DNA from: MED-G16 sp964553685
GTDB taxonomy: Bacteria > Bacteroidota > Bacteroidia > Cytophagales > MED-G16
Assembly: GCA_964553685.1 (NCBI GenBank)
Contig: CAZKLB010000001.1
Location: 1 to 64,000, forward strand
Length of the DNA: 64,000 bases
Direction of reading: 5' to 3'
Below the pieces are notes generated by a model, which saw nothing but the letters and a program-made list of their open reading frames with translations, was not told the origin of the DNA and made no database searches. The position numbers and the translations under genes were made by a program. Positions 18,446 through 27,634 of the stretch are shown here, one piece after another (the first letter of the stretch is position 1; each line of letters opens with the position of its first letter).

Positions 18446-18992
18446 ATTCTTTGGTTTAATATTTATAATAATATTAAGTTGTGAAAAAAACTATCAGCCA
18501 AAACCAAGAGGGTTAAATCAGATAACTATTCCTAATCCAATTTATAAAGTTTTAAAAATTCCTGGTGAATTTCAATTCGAAAAAAATGCTATTGCTAGTC
18601 ATGATATAAATAAAGATAAAGGTTGGTTAAACTTAAATTACGAAAGATATAATTGTGAAATATTAATAACAACAAAAAAATTTAAATCAACAAATAAATT
18701 AAACTCCTTAACTGAAGAAGCCTACAAATTAATTAGTAAACATAAAATTAAAGCATCATCGATAAACGAAACAAACGTGAGAACAAAAGATGATAAACAT
18801 GCTGTTTTATTTGAATTAAAGGGTGAGGTTCCAACACCCTTTCAGTTTATTACTACAGACAGCAATCAAAATTTTATGAGAGCTGCTTTATATTTTAAAA
18901 ACCCCATAAGAGGTGATTCTCTGTTGCCTATTGTGAGTTATTTGAAGAGAGACATGCTCCATGTTTTAAATACATTAAGTTGGGATGAGTGA
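18414..18992 (+). CDS. gldD: Gliding motility lipoprotein GldD
   Basis: A 192-residue lipoprotein with a signal ending IIILSC and the PKPRG motif right after it, followed by beta-rich sequence (GWLNLNYERYNCEILITTKKF). Size and order after gldE fit GldD, needed for gliding in Flavobacterium and linked to type IX secretion. The frame opens at a GTG at 18414 inside gldE, with a 32-base overlap; no in-frame ATG precedes the hydrophobic core, so GTG is the best start. The stop overlaps the recG start by 8 bases. Biochemical activity is unknown. Confidence 0.85.
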   Translation: MLKFIGSQKNKFFGLIFIIILSCEKNYQPKPRGLNQITIPNPIYKVLKIPGEFQFEKNAIASHDINKDKGWLNLNYERYNCEILITTKKFKSTNKLNSLTEEAYKLISKHKIKASSINETNVRTKDDKHAVLFELKGEVPTPFQFITTDSNQNFMRAALYFKNPIRGDSLLPIVSYLKRDMLHVLNTLSWDE

Positions 18993-21072
18993 GAATGGTT
19001 TAAATACTAAAATAGAATTTATTAAGGGTGTTGGGCCTCAAAAAGCAAACTTGCTTAATAAAGAGTTAAATATATATACACTCAACGACATGCTTCATTA
19101 CTTTCCCTTCAGGTATGAAGATCGATCTAATATCATAAAAATCTCCGAGGGGGTTCTAGAAGAAAAACAAGGGGTTTACTTAATACAAGTATTAAAAAAA
19201 ACAAAAGGTGGGCGTTTTAAAAATAAAAAACTAACAGTTAAGGTTAAGGATGGTTCTTGTTATGCTGATTTAACATGGTTAAAGGGAGTTGAGTGGGTGG
19301 AGGATAAAATTCAGGTAGGGAAAAAATATTTAATATTTGGTAAACCAAAAATTTATAAAAAAAACATATCTTTCATTCATCCAGAAGTTAATGATTTGAG
19401 TAGTACCTTATTGGGCATAAGACCAGTCTACCCAGTAACTGATAAACTAAAAAGAGGGTTTATAAATAATCGTTTTTTTAATAGAATAATAAATGAAGTT
19501 CTAAATAGGACAATACCTTGGGTAGAAGAAAATCTATCTGACTTGATAATTAAAGAGATGGAATTAATTAGTAGAGCGGAGGCTTTAAGATATATTCACA
19601 CCCCAAAAAATAAAAAACTAGCAGAAAAGGCAAAAGAGCGTTTAAAGTTTGAGGAGTTATTTTTTCTGCAGCTACAAATATTAAAAATAAAAAATAAAAG
19701 ACTTTCTTCATTTCCGGGGTATGTCTTTAAAAAAAAGAAATTACTTACAAATTTCTATAAAAAACATATTCCTTTTTCTTTAACAGGAGCTCAAAAAAAA
19801 GTGATTAAAGAGTGTTATGGTGATATGTCTTCAGGAAATCAAATGAACAGACTAGTACAGGGTGATGTTGGTAGTGGAAAAACAATTGTAGCCTTCATGT
19901 GTATGTTATTCGCAATTGAAGAGGGAACTCAAGTTGCTTTTATGGCGCCCACAGAGGTTCTTGCCTACCAACATTATAAAAGTTTAAAAAAATATAGAGA
20001 AAAATTACAAATTTCTATATCAATTCTTACAGGATCTACAAAAAACAAAGATCGAAAGGTGTTGTTAGATCAACTTAAAGGTGGAAAGATTAACGTTTTA
20101 ATTGGCACTCACGCTCTAATTGAGAAAACTGTTGTTTTTAATGAGTTGGGTTTAGTGATAATAGATGAACAGCATAAATTTGGTGTAGCCCAAAGAGCAA
20201 AACTTTGGTCGAAGAAGAAACAATTTTATCCCCATGTGTTAGTAATGACAGCAACACCAATACCAAGAACACTCGCTCTTACTCTTTACGGAGATCTAGA
20301 TGTTTCGGTAATCGATGAGCTTCCTTTGGGAAGAAAAGAAATTATAACTAGTCATAGAAATGATAATTCAAGGTTAAAGGTTTTCAATTTTATATCTAAA
20401 ACCATAAATGAGGGTCAACAGGTATACATTGTGTACCCATTAATTGATGAGTCTGAAACAAAAGATTATAAAGATTTGATGGATGGGTATAAGAGTTTAG
20501 AAAGATACTTTCCAGATACCCAAATTGGAATTTTACACGGTAGAATGAAACCAGAAAACAAAGACTATGAAATGAAAAGGTTTTCAGATGGTGTTAGTAA
20601 AATTCTTGTTTCTACCACAGTTATTGAAGTAGGGGTTGATGTTCCAAACGCTACGGTTATATTAATTGAAAGTGCTGAAAGATTTGGTTTATCTCAACTT
20701 CACCAGTTGAGGGGAAGGGTTGGTAGGGGTGATAAACAATCATATTGTATTTTAATGACCAAGTATAAAATATCTAGTGAATCTAAAGAAAGAATTGGGG
20801 CTATGGTTAAAACTTCGGATGGTTTTAAAATAGCAAACTATGATTTAAAAATGAGGGGCCCTGGTAATATGATGGGAACTAAACAGAGTGGTCTACCAGA
20901 GTTAGAATTTACAAATCTTTCTGAGGATCATGATGTTGTCGTAAAAACAAGGTCTATCGCTCAAAAGGTTATAAATTTGGATCCTAATCTATCTAAAGTG
21001 GAAAATGAACCAATCAAAAAACATCTTATTAAAAACAAAAACAATAATATAAACTGGAGTAGAATAAGTTAG
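18985..21072 (+). CDS. recG: ATP-dependent DNA helicase RecG
   Basis: Branch-migration helicase that remodels stalled forks and Holliday junctions. The 695 residues comprise an N-terminal wedge/OB domain (about 1-230) and a superfamily 2 helicase core: Walker A GDVGSGKT at 293-300, DEQH at about 393-396, MTATPIPRTLALTLYGDLD (motif III and the region after it), and QLRGRVGRG (motif VI). The C-terminal MRGPGNMMGTKQSG is the TRG motif. Length is standard. It overlaps gldD by 8 bases. Confidence 0.97.
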   Translation: MSENGLNTKIEFIKGVGPQKANLLNKELNIYTLNDMLHYFPFRYEDRSNIIKISEGVLEEKQGVYLIQVLKKTKGGRFKNKKLTVKVKDGSCYADLTWLKGVEWVEDKIQVGKKYLIFGKPKIYKKNISFIHPEVNDLSSTLLGIRPVYPVTDKLKRGFINNRFFNRIINEVLNRTIPWVEENLSDLIIKEMELISRAEALRYIHTPKNKKLAEKAKERLKFEELFFLQLQILKIKNKRLSSFPGYVFKKKKLLTNFYKKHIPFSLTGAQKKVIKECYGDMSSGNQMNRLVQGDVGSGKTIVAFMCMLFAIEEGTQVAFMAPTEVLAYQHYKSLKKYREKLQISISILTGSTKNKDRKVLLDQLKGGKINVLIGTHALIEKTVVFNELGLVIIDEQHKFGVAQRAKLWSKKKQFYPHVLVMTATPIPRTLALTLYGDLDVSVIDELPLGRKEIITSHRNDNSRLKVFNFISKTINEGQQVYIVYPLIDESETKDYKDLMDGYKSLERYFPDTQIGILHGRMKPENKDYEMKRFSDGVSKILVSTTVIEVGVDVPNATVILIESAERFGLSQLHQLRGRVGRGDKQSYCILMTKYKISSESKERIGAMVKTSDGFKIANYDLKMRGPGNMMGTKQSGLPELEFTNLSEDHDVVVKTRSIAQKVINLDPNLSKVENEPIKKHLIKNKNNNINWSRIS

Positions 21073-21131
21073 TTTTTTTATAATGATCATTGTCTGGGTT
21101 TTTAAATAGTTTATTTTTATATTCTTTAAAT

Positions 21132-22244
21132 ATGACAGGTTTAATAGTTCCATTGGTTTTAATCTCCATTTGTGGTTATGTAATATGGAGGGCGGGAGAT
21201 ACTTTTATAGAGGGGTCTAATTATATTGGTAGAAATTTAAAAGATGGGGTTAAAGGAGCAACAATTAACGCTGTTGCCAGCTCAATGCCTGAACTATTTA
21301 TCGCTTTGTTTTTCTTATTTTATTTACAAGATGTTACTGGGTTTTCAGGTGGTGTTGGAACTTCTTTTGGAAGTGTTCTTTTTAACTCTTTAATTATACC
21401 ATCTGCAGCAATAATTGGAGTATTATCAAAATCTAAAAAAAGTCAAGTAGAGGTGTCGAGAAAAATAATTTTAAGAGATGGGGTTTGGTTGCTATTAGTT
21501 GAAATAATACTAATTTACTTTATTCAACAAGGAGAAATAACCTGGAAAGAGAGCTTCATCTTAGTATTAATATATGGATTATATGTTTTTTATTTATTTA
21601 AAACCATGAAAGGTGGAGATAATATTGATTATGAAGAACCTTTTACCGAAAAACAAAAAATATCAATACTTTCTGCTTTTATGATCTTTGATCTAAAGAG
21701 AATTTTGATTGGTAACAGAAAGCTAAATTCTAAGAAAGCTTGGTTTGTTTTCACAGTATCCTCACTTGTTATTGGTTTTGTTTGTTATTTTTTAGTTATT
21801 GCCTGTGAGTGGTTGGGTAGTGAAAAATACACAGTTCCTTATCTTGGAGATTTTCAAGGCCTAGGTGTCCCTTTGTTATTTGTTGCTTTAATATTTGCAG
21901 CAGTGGGAAGTAGTTTTCCAGATACAATTATATCATATAAAGATGCTCAAGATGGAAATTATGATGATGCTGTTTCTAATGCTTACGGAAGCAACATATT
22001 TAACCTTTGTGTGGCTCTTGGACTTCCTTTATTTGTTTTTACAATTTTAAAAGGACCAATATATTTGACTGCTGACATAATAAATTTAATATCCTCTTTT
22101 TCATGGTGGTTTGTTGGTTTAACCCTACTTTCAATATTTCTTTATACAAGAAAAGGGGGAGTAAACAAGAAGCACGCTTTCTTTTCAATTCTAAGCTATG
22201 GTGTTTTTATTTCTTATGTTTTTATTAAGGCTTACTCATTATAG
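21132..22244 (+). CDS. Ca2+:cation antiporter (CaCA family) membrane protein
   Basis: Sodium/calcium-exchanger type integral membrane protein, about 370 residues with roughly ten hydrophobic segments. Both alpha-repeat ion-binding motifs are visible: GATINAVASSMPELFIAL near the N-terminus and AAVGSSFPDTIISYKDAQ with AYGSNIFNL in the second half. The acidic residue of each repeat (Glu in SMPE, Asp in SFPD) is retained. I chose the ATG at 21132; an upstream TTG at 21090 would add 14 residues. The ion coupled and its direction are not visible. It lies alone between recG and a peptidase lipoprotein gene. Confidence 0.88.
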   Translation: MTGLIVPLVLISICGYVIWRAGDTFIEGSNYIGRNLKDGVKGATINAVASSMPELFIALFFLFYLQDVTGFSGGVGTSFGSVLFNSLIIPSAAIIGVLSKSKKSQVEVSRKIILRDGVWLLLVEIILIYFIQQGEITWKESFILVLIYGLYVFYLFKTMKGGDNIDYEEPFTEKQKISILSAFMIFDLKRILIGNRKLNSKKAWFVFTVSSLVIGFVCYFLVIACEWLGSEKYTVPYLGDFQGLGVPLLFVALIFAAVGSSFPDTIISYKDAQDGNYDDAVSNAYGSNIFNLCVALGLPLFVFTILKGPIYLTADIINLISSFSWWFVGLTLLSIFLYTRKGGVNKKHAFFSILSYGVFISYVFIKAYSL

Positions 22245-22312
22245 GTATAAATCTTAAATTTTTTATTAAATTTCAACTATAATGAATTTTTAATTTAAGA
22301 ACCCAAATTATA

Positions 22313-23698
22313 ATGAGAAAACACCAATACATATTCATAATACTAAGTCTGTTTATATTAAGCTGCAAAAACCAAAAACCGTATGACGAAAAAACCGCGG
22401 AGGTTATTAATACTTTTTACGGGGATGCGTTGGGTGACAGAGAGAGTTATGAGTTGTTAAGGGACTTATCTAAAAATGTTGGTTCAAGACTAAGTGGTTC
22501 TGAGGGGGCAAAAAAAGCTGTTTTATGGTCAAAAGAGGTTATGGAGGGTTATGGTTTTGATACCGTCTATCTACAAGAGGTTATGGTTCCACACTGGGAA
22601 AGGGGTTCTGTGGAAGAGTGCTATTATTTTGATGGTGAAGAGAAGATAAGTTTAAGAATAATGGGTGCTGGTGGAACAGTATCTACACCTGAGGGAGGTA
22701 TAACCGCCGAGGTGGTCGAGGTACTTTCATTAGAAGAGCTTGATGTTTTAGGAAAAGAAGGTGTTGAGGGAAAAATAGTTTTTTACAACAAAGCGTTCAA
22801 TCAGAGGTATATTAACATAGGAGCTTCATATGGTGAAACTGGCTTTCAAAGAAGGTTGGGTGCAATTAAGGCAGCAGAGTACGGTGCAGTAGCGTCTGTT
22901 TTTAGGTCGTTATCCTCTGGAAATGATGACTTCCCACATACAGGTAGTATGTCATATAAAGAAGGTGTTGATAGTATTGCCCACGGGGGATTAGGTGTTT
23001 TATCTTCAATAAAATTATCAGAAAAAATTAAATCAAATCCAAAAACAAAACTAACTGTTAAGTTATCAGGAAAATGGTTTCCTGATGCTCTTTCTCACAA
23101 TGTTATCGGTGAAATAAAAGGATCTAAAAACCCTGAAAAAATAATTTTGGTTGGTGGACATTTAGATTCATGGGATGTTAGTGAAGGAGCACACGATGAT
23201 GGTGCTGGTTGTATACACTCAATAGGTGCCTTGCGATTGTTTCAAAGACAAGGAATAAAACCACAAAACACACTGCGCGCAGTAATGTTTATGAATGAAG
23301 AAAATGGTTTGAGAGGTGGCACAAAATATGCTGAAATGGCTATAAAAAACAATGAAAATCATATTGTTGCAATTGAAAGTGATGCTAGCGCATATGTTCC
23401 AAGGGGGTTTGGTTTTTCTGGAAGTGATAAACAACTTGAAAAAATACAAGATTGGTTAAAATACTTCAACAAAAACACCATCTCTTATTTTTCTAAAGGC
23501 GGTGGCGGTGCTGATATTGGGCCGTTACACAGGAGAACAGGAACTCCTATGTTTGGTTTAAGTATAGATGGACAAAAATATTTTGAAATACATCATACAG
23601 AAAAAGATGTTTTTGAATCAATTCACCCTAGAGAAATGGAACTTGGAACGGCATCAATGGCCTCTCTAGTATACCTTATTGATAAGTATGGTTTATAG
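22313..23698 (+). CDS. M28 family aminopeptidase, lipoprotein
   Basis: A 461-residue zinc aminopeptidase exported as a lipoprotein (signal core IFIILSLFILSC, Cys18). A PA-like insert (about residues 120-250) precedes the M28 domain. Metal ligands are visible in GGHLDSWD and AHDDGAG (residues about 281-298), NEENGLRGG (about 328), an Asp in ESDAS and a late His in EIHHTEKD. It probably trims peptides at the outer membrane or periplasmic surface for nutrition. The end overlaps the next gene by 11 bases when that gene starts at 23688. Confidence 0.93.
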   Translation: MRKHQYIFIILSLFILSCKNQKPYDEKTAEVINTFYGDALGDRESYELLRDLSKNVGSRLSGSEGAKKAVLWSKEVMEGYGFDTVYLQEVMVPHWERGSVEECYYFDGEEKISLRIMGAGGTVSTPEGGITAEVVEVLSLEELDVLGKEGVEGKIVFYNKAFNQRYINIGASYGETGFQRRLGAIKAAEYGAVASVFRSLSSGNDDFPHTGSMSYKEGVDSIAHGGLGVLSSIKLSEKIKSNPKTKLTVKLSGKWFPDALSHNVIGEIKGSKNPEKIILVGGHLDSWDVSEGAHDDGAGCIHSIGALRLFQRQGIKPQNTLRAVMFMNEENGLRGGTKYAEMAIKNNENHIVAIESDASAYVPRGFGFSGSDKQLEKIQDWLKYFNKNTISYFSKGGGGADIGPLHRRTGTPMFGLSIDGQKYFEIHHTEKDVFESIHPREMELGTASMASLVYLIDKYGL

Positions 23699-24182
23699 GG
23701 GATTTTTATTTATTTTTTTTCTTTTTTGGATAAAAACTTATGATGTTAATGCGCACGCGGTATATGTAAGTGTTTGTAATGTTTATGAGAAAGGTGACAA
23801 TTTGTTTTTTTCTTTTAGGATATTTAAAGATGATGTTTTTGATGCTTTGAACATATACGGTGAATCCTCAAAGATTACTGATGAGGAAAAATCAAAGATT
23901 TTAAACTATGTTATCAAAAACTTTAAGTTTAAAATCAACAATACCAGTCAAGAGTTTTTGGTTGATCGTTTAGTCTTTGAGGGTAGTGATTATACAGAAA
24001 CTGTGAATGTGGTTTTGTTCACAAAAAAAAACAATTTATCTAAAACTTTTTATATAAAAAACACAGTTTTATTGGATCACTTGGATTCACAAATGAATGT
24101 TGTGGGTATTAACCTTGGCTCGCAAAGAAAAACATTAACCTTTAAAAAAAACCTTGATGAAAAGTGGATAGAAATAGACTAA
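23688..24182 (+). CDS. DUF6702 family exported protein
   Basis: A 164-residue exported protein with an N-terminal hydrophobic signal (GFLFIFFLFWIK...VNA/HAVYVS). The pattern HAVYVSVCNVYE...FFSFRIFKDDVFDALN and a beta-rich rest match DUF6702, a Bacteroidota family of unknown function. A second member lies at 56180-56647. The ATG at 23688 is preferred; the reading frame extends to a TTG at 23679. It overlaps the M28 peptidase gene by 11 bases and the next gene by 19, so the three genes are probably one transcript. Confidence 0.75.
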   Translation: MVYRGFLFIFFLFWIKTYDVNAHAVYVSVCNVYEKGDNLFFSFRIFKDDVFDALNIYGESSKITDEEKSKILNYVIKNFKFKINNTSQEFLVDRLVFEGSDYTETVNVVLFTKKNNLSKTFYIKNTVLLDHLDSQMNVVGINLGSQRKTLTFKKNLDEKWIEID

Positions 24183-24703
24183 CTGTATTGGTCGGGTCTA
24201 AAAACCCCACCAAGGTTAACGCTGTCAAAGAGGCTTTTTTTGATGTTTTCCCCAAGCAGCTTTTTTCTATAAAAGGAATAAAGGTTGAGTCAGATGTCTC
24301 TAACCAACCAATGACAAACGAAGAAACTTTTAATGGAGCAAAAAATCGGGTTTTGAATATGAAAAGTAACGGTGGTGATTTTTATGTAGGAATAGAGGGT
24401 GGTTGTTTAAAGTTTAAAAACAAACTCTTTGCCTTTGCTTGGGTGATAGTAAAAAACAATAAGGGTTTCGGTTACGGAAAGACATCTCTTTTTCAACTTC
24501 CTGATGAAATTAAAAAGTTGGTTGAGAGTGGTGTTGAATTAGGACATGCAGATGATGTGTTTTTTAATAGAGAAAACTCAAAACAAAAAGACGGAGCAGT
24601 TGGATTACTCACTAGAGGGTTAATAGACAGAACAAAGTATTATAAGGAGGCGACTATTATGGCTTTGATTCCTTTTATGAATAAAAAAATTGATTTTAGT
24701 TAA
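24164..24703 (+). CDS. yjjX: Inosine/xanthosine triphosphatase (YjjX/DUF84 family)
   Basis: House-cleaning nucleotide phosphatase of 179 residues that hydrolyses non-canonical ITP/XTP. The N-terminal VLVGSKNPTKVNAVKEAF and SQPMTNEETFNGAKNR-like segment (here SNQPMTNEETFNGAKNRV) and DFYVGIEGG are hallmarks of the family; LTRGLIDRTKYYKEAT is the conserved C-terminal region. The start is a GTG at 24164 within the preceding DUF6702 gene (19-base overlap). It is convergent with the next gene, overlapping it by 8 bases at the 3' end. Confidence 0.9.
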   Translation: MDRNRLTVLVGSKNPTKVNAVKEAFFDVFPKQLFSIKGIKVESDVSNQPMTNEETFNGAKNRVLNMKSNGGDFYVGIEGGCLKFKNKLFAFAWVIVKNNKGFGYGKTSLFQLPDEIKKLVESGVELGHADDVFFNRENSKQKDGAVGLLTRGLIDRTKYYKEATIMALIPFMNKKIDFS

Positions 24704-25508
24704 TCAAGAAATCATCCAGTAATTCCTCTTTTGTTTTTAAATTTTCTTTGTAGTAGAAAAATTTATTTCTTGTCGCTGTGTTTTCAAGAACTAACACAAG
24801 AATCTTTTTATTTTGATCGGGGTCAAGCTCTTTGGTTTTATATGATTTCGAAATAAAACCTGCTGTTCCTCTATAAAAAGAAATAACATAGCTAATGTTA
24901 TTAGAAAAATAATACCTGTAATCTTCTTTTTTTTCAACTGTCAGTATATTATTAGGCATATCTTTAAAGTTAAAATCAACGAGCCCAATTGTACTTTTAC
25001 TAATGTTTGGTTTATTTAAAACAGCGGTGGTTCTGGGTGTCACTATACTGTTTATATATTCTGGTTTTGGGGAAAAAAGAAAGTTTGATTGTTTAGGGTT
25101 GTTAAGAATAATTGTTTCTTTCAAAAGTTGCACGGCGCTGTCACCTTCAAAAACAAATTCAAATGATTTTTGTTTTTTATTTAACTCAGATTTATGGGTA
25201 AAGGATAGCTTTTTATCATTGAAAAATATAACACCACTAATTTCCCTCTCGTCAAAATATTTCATAAGGTTTAGTGTTATCTCGTCATTAATATAGATGT
25301 TTATTGAGTCGATATAGTTAACAACATCGATTCCATTTGAAATTAATTTTTGGTGAAGTTTCTCAAGAACTTCTGTTTGGTTTTTGTTGTTTTCAACTGT
25401 ATAACAAACAACAAATTTTTTTAAAAAGTAACCGGAGTTTTGAGAAAAGCAAGGGTAAAAAAAGACAACAATAATGAAGGTTAAAATAATGTTTTTTAAT
25501 ATTCTCAT
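24696..25508 (-). CDS. Exported protein of unknown function (270 aa)
   Basis: I do not recognise this family. It has a Sec signal (MRILKNIILTF...YPCFS/QNSGY) and a mixed alpha/beta body. The N-terminal half (about residues 30-120: QTEVLEKLHQKLISNGIDVV, INDEITLNLMKYFDE, GVIFFND) resembles a small alpha/beta domain; the C-terminal half contains ILVLVLENTATRNKFFYYKE. The gene is on its own strand between two plus-strand operons, and its promoter would lie in the 25509-25619 spacer. The 3' end overlaps the ITPase gene by 8 bases in a convergent arrangement. Confidence 0.7.
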   Translation of the reverse strand: MRILKNIILTFIIVVFFYPCFSQNSGYFLKKFVVCYTVENNKNQTEVLEKLHQKLISNGIDVVNYIDSINIYINDEITLNLMKYFDEREISGVIFFNDKKLSFTHKSELNKKQKSFEFVFEGDSAVQLLKETIILNNPKQSNFLFSPKPEYINSIVTPRTTAVLNKPNISKSTIGLVDFNFKDMPNNILTVEKKEDYRYYFSNNISYVISFYRGTAGFISKSYKTKELDPDQNKKILVLVLENTATRNKFFYYKENLKTKEELLDDFLIN

Positions 25509-25619
25509 TTATTAGTAACACCAATTAATAAAATATATTTTATTTAAATATACTTTTATCAAATTTATTATAATAAGGTTTTATATATTCGTTGTGATTT
25601 AAATTATTTGTTTTTTTGT

Positions 25620-26693
25620 ATGATTGATAAACTAAAAGAGATAAAAGAAAAATATTTAAAAGTAGAGGAGGAGCTTTCTAACCCTGAAACCGTAAAGGAT
25701 ATAAAAAAATATACTTCATTAAATAAAGAATATAAATCGTTAGGGAAGATTGTAAAAAAATATGACGAACATAGCCAAACATTATCTGGAATTAAAGAGG
25801 CGAAAAAAGTTTTAGAATCTGAAAAAGATGAAGAGTTTAGAGAAATGGCAAAAGAGGAGCTAGAGAACCTCTACAAAAAAAAAGAAAACGAAGAAGAGTC
25901 TTTAAAGGTCCTGTTAATACCAAAAGATCCAGACGATGAAAAAAGTGCGATATTAGAAATAAGAGCTGGTACAGGTGGCGATGAGGCTGCAATATTTGCT
26001 GGTGACTTACTTAGAATGTATCAACTTTATGCAGAAAAAAACAAATGGTCGTTTGATGTTATCAACTACAATGAAGGAACTTCTGGTGGATATAAAGAAA
26101 TAGTTTGTTCTGTTGAGGGAGAAGACGTATTTGGTAAGCTTAAGTTTGAAGCTGGCACTCATCGTGTTCAAAGGGTGCCTGAAACAGAAACCCAAGGACG
26201 TGTTCACACCTCTGCTGCAACAATTGCTGTTCTCCCTGAAGCAGAAGATGTTGAATTAGAAATTAACACTTCTGATATTAGAAAAGACACATACAGGGCG
26301 TCTGGTGCAGGAGGACAACACGTAAATAAGACTGAGTCCGCTGTTAGGCTAACACACGAACCAACAGGTGTTGTGGTAGAGTGTCAAGATGGAAGATCAC
26401 AGCACGCTAATTATGACAAAGCGCTTAAGGTATTAAAATCCAAACTTTATGAAATTGAAGTTAAGAAAAGAAATGATGAGATTGCTGGAAAAAGAAAAAC
26501 AATGGTTGGGTCTGGGGACAGGTCTGATAAAATAAGAACATATAACTACCCTCAAGGTAGAGTGACTGACCATAGAATTGGATTCACAACACATAACTTA
26601 CCCGACGTTCTAGCTGGAGGGTTGTTCACATTCACAGAGAATTTGAGAATAGCAGAAAATGCAGAAAAAATGAAAGCGGGTATAGATGGTTGA
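25620..26693 (+). CDS. prfA: Peptide chain release factor 1
   Basis: Terminates translation at UAA and UAG. The protein is 357 residues from the ATG at 25620 (an in-frame TTG at 25608 exists). The stop-codon-reading tripeptide is PET in QRVPETETQGRVHTS, fitting the PxT of RF1 rather than the SPF of RF2. The catalytic GGQ is in GAGGQHVNKTESAVR near residue 230, and GTGGDEA precedes it. It overlaps the YjbQ-family gene start by 8 bases. Confidence 0.97.
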   Translation: MIDKLKEIKEKYLKVEEELSNPETVKDIKKYTSLNKEYKSLGKIVKKYDEHSQTLSGIKEAKKVLESEKDEEFREMAKEELENLYKKKENEEESLKVLLIPKDPDDEKSAILEIRAGTGGDEAAIFAGDLLRMYQLYAEKNKWSFDVINYNEGTSGGYKEIVCSVEGEDVFGKLKFEAGTHRVQRVPETETQGRVHTSAATIAVLPEAEDVELEINTSDIRKDTYRASGAGGQHVNKTESAVRLTHEPTGVVVECQDGRSQHANYDKALKVLKSKLYEIEVKKRNDEIAGKRKTMVGSGDRSDKIRTYNYPQGRVTDHRIGFTTHNLPDVLAGGLFTFTENLRIAENAEKMKAGIDG

Positions 26694-27096
26694 ACAAAAA
26701 GAAATAAAACTAAACGCTCAACCAAGGGGTTTTCATTTAATAACAAACGAAGTTGTGAGGCATATTCCAAAAATCACAGGTATAGTAAATATCTTTATGA
26801 AACACACATCTGCAAGTCTCACGATAAACGAAAACGCTGACCCAACAGTAAGAGATGACTTTGAAACACATTTTAATAAAATGGTATCGGACAAAGAAAC
26901 TTATTACAAGCACACCTATGAGGGTTTGGATGACATGACCTCTCACATTAAAACAAGTATACTTGGGTCATCTATAAACTTTCCAATTAAAAAAGGTGTT
27001 CCTTTGTTTGGAACTTGGCAGGGGATATATTTGTGTGAGCACCGTAATGGTGGAAAAACAAGAAATATTATAATTACATCCTATGGAGAAGCTTAA
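26686..27096 (+). CDS. YjbQ/UPF0047 family protein
   Basis: A 136-residue protein of the YjbQ family, annotated elsewhere as secondary thiamine-phosphate synthase-like enzyme. Family motifs are visible: MKHTSASLTINENADP, the histidine-containing HTYEGLDDMTSHIKTSILGSS, and GTWQGIYLCEHRNGG. These supply the putative metal and phosphate ligands. The true physiological substrate is not established. It is tightly packed between prfA (8-base overlap) and the RidA-like gene (14-base overlap). Confidence 0.92.
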   Translation: MVEQKEIKLNAQPRGFHLITNEVVRHIPKITGIVNIFMKHTSASLTINENADPTVRDDFETHFNKMVSDKETYYKHTYEGLDDMTSHIKTSILGSSINFPIKKGVPLFGTWQGIYLCEHRNGGKTRNIIITSYGEA

Positions 27097-27634
27097 GTAT
27101 TTGATTTTAATTTTAATTTTAGTTGGTTGTGTTAAAGAGGAGCGTTCCTTTTATGATTACGATATTGAAGAAAGAATTAAAAACCTTAATGTTAATCTCC
27201 CAGAGCCAGGAGAGCCAGTTGCGAATTATGTACCAACGGTCCGTTTTTCTGAAGGAAGCTCAAGTTACTTAGTTTATGTTTCTGGAACAGGACCAAGGTT
27301 AGAAAATGGTGGTTATGTTTCTGGTAGACTTGGAAAAGACATGACAATTGAAGAGGGGTATGAAGCGGCTAAACTGGTCGGCATCAATATATTAGCCTCT
27401 CTAAAAAAAGAAATTGGTGATCTTAACAAAGTAAAACGTTTTGTTAAGGTGATTGGAATGGTAAACTCAACACCTGATTTTTATCAACAACCCGCCGTTA
27501 TTAATGGGTTTTCTGATTTTATTGTTGATGTTTTTGGAGAAAGAGGAAAACACGCGAGGTCTGCTGTTGGAATGGTTTCTTTACCTAGTAATATTCCTGT
27601 AGAGGTAGAGGTTGTTGTGGAGGTAATTAAGTGA
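27083..27634 (+). CDS. RidA-like (YjgF/YER057c) protein with lipoprotein signal
   Basis: A 183-residue protein whose C-terminal 140 residues are RidA-like: YLVYVSGTGPRLENGGYVSG, IEEGYEAAKLVGINILASLK, DLNKVKRFVKVIGMVNSTPDF and ARSAVGMVSLPSNIPVEVEV. RidA enzymes hydrolyse reactive enamine/imine intermediates. The position equivalent to the catalytic Arg is ARSAVG. Unusually, it begins with a lipoprotein-type signal (LILILILVGC, Cys16), suggesting an envelope location; cytosolic RidA lacks this. It overlaps the YjbQ-family gene by 14 bases and the thiolase gene convergently by 8. Confidence 0.85.
   Translation: MEKLKYLILILILVGCVKEERSFYDYDIEERIKNLNVNLPEPGEPVANYVPTVRFSEGSSSYLVYVSGTGPRLENGGYVSGRLGKDMTIEEGYEAAKLVGINILASLKKEIGDLNKVKRFVKVIGMVNSTPDFYQQPAVINGFSDFIVDVFGERGKHARSAVGMVSLPSNIPVEVEVVVEVIK

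Noticed and set aside
24696..24703. Bidirectional terminator between the ITPase and the unknown exported protein genes.
   Set aside because: The two genes overlap by 8 bases, and no GC-rich hairpin or T-run is present in the shared segment.
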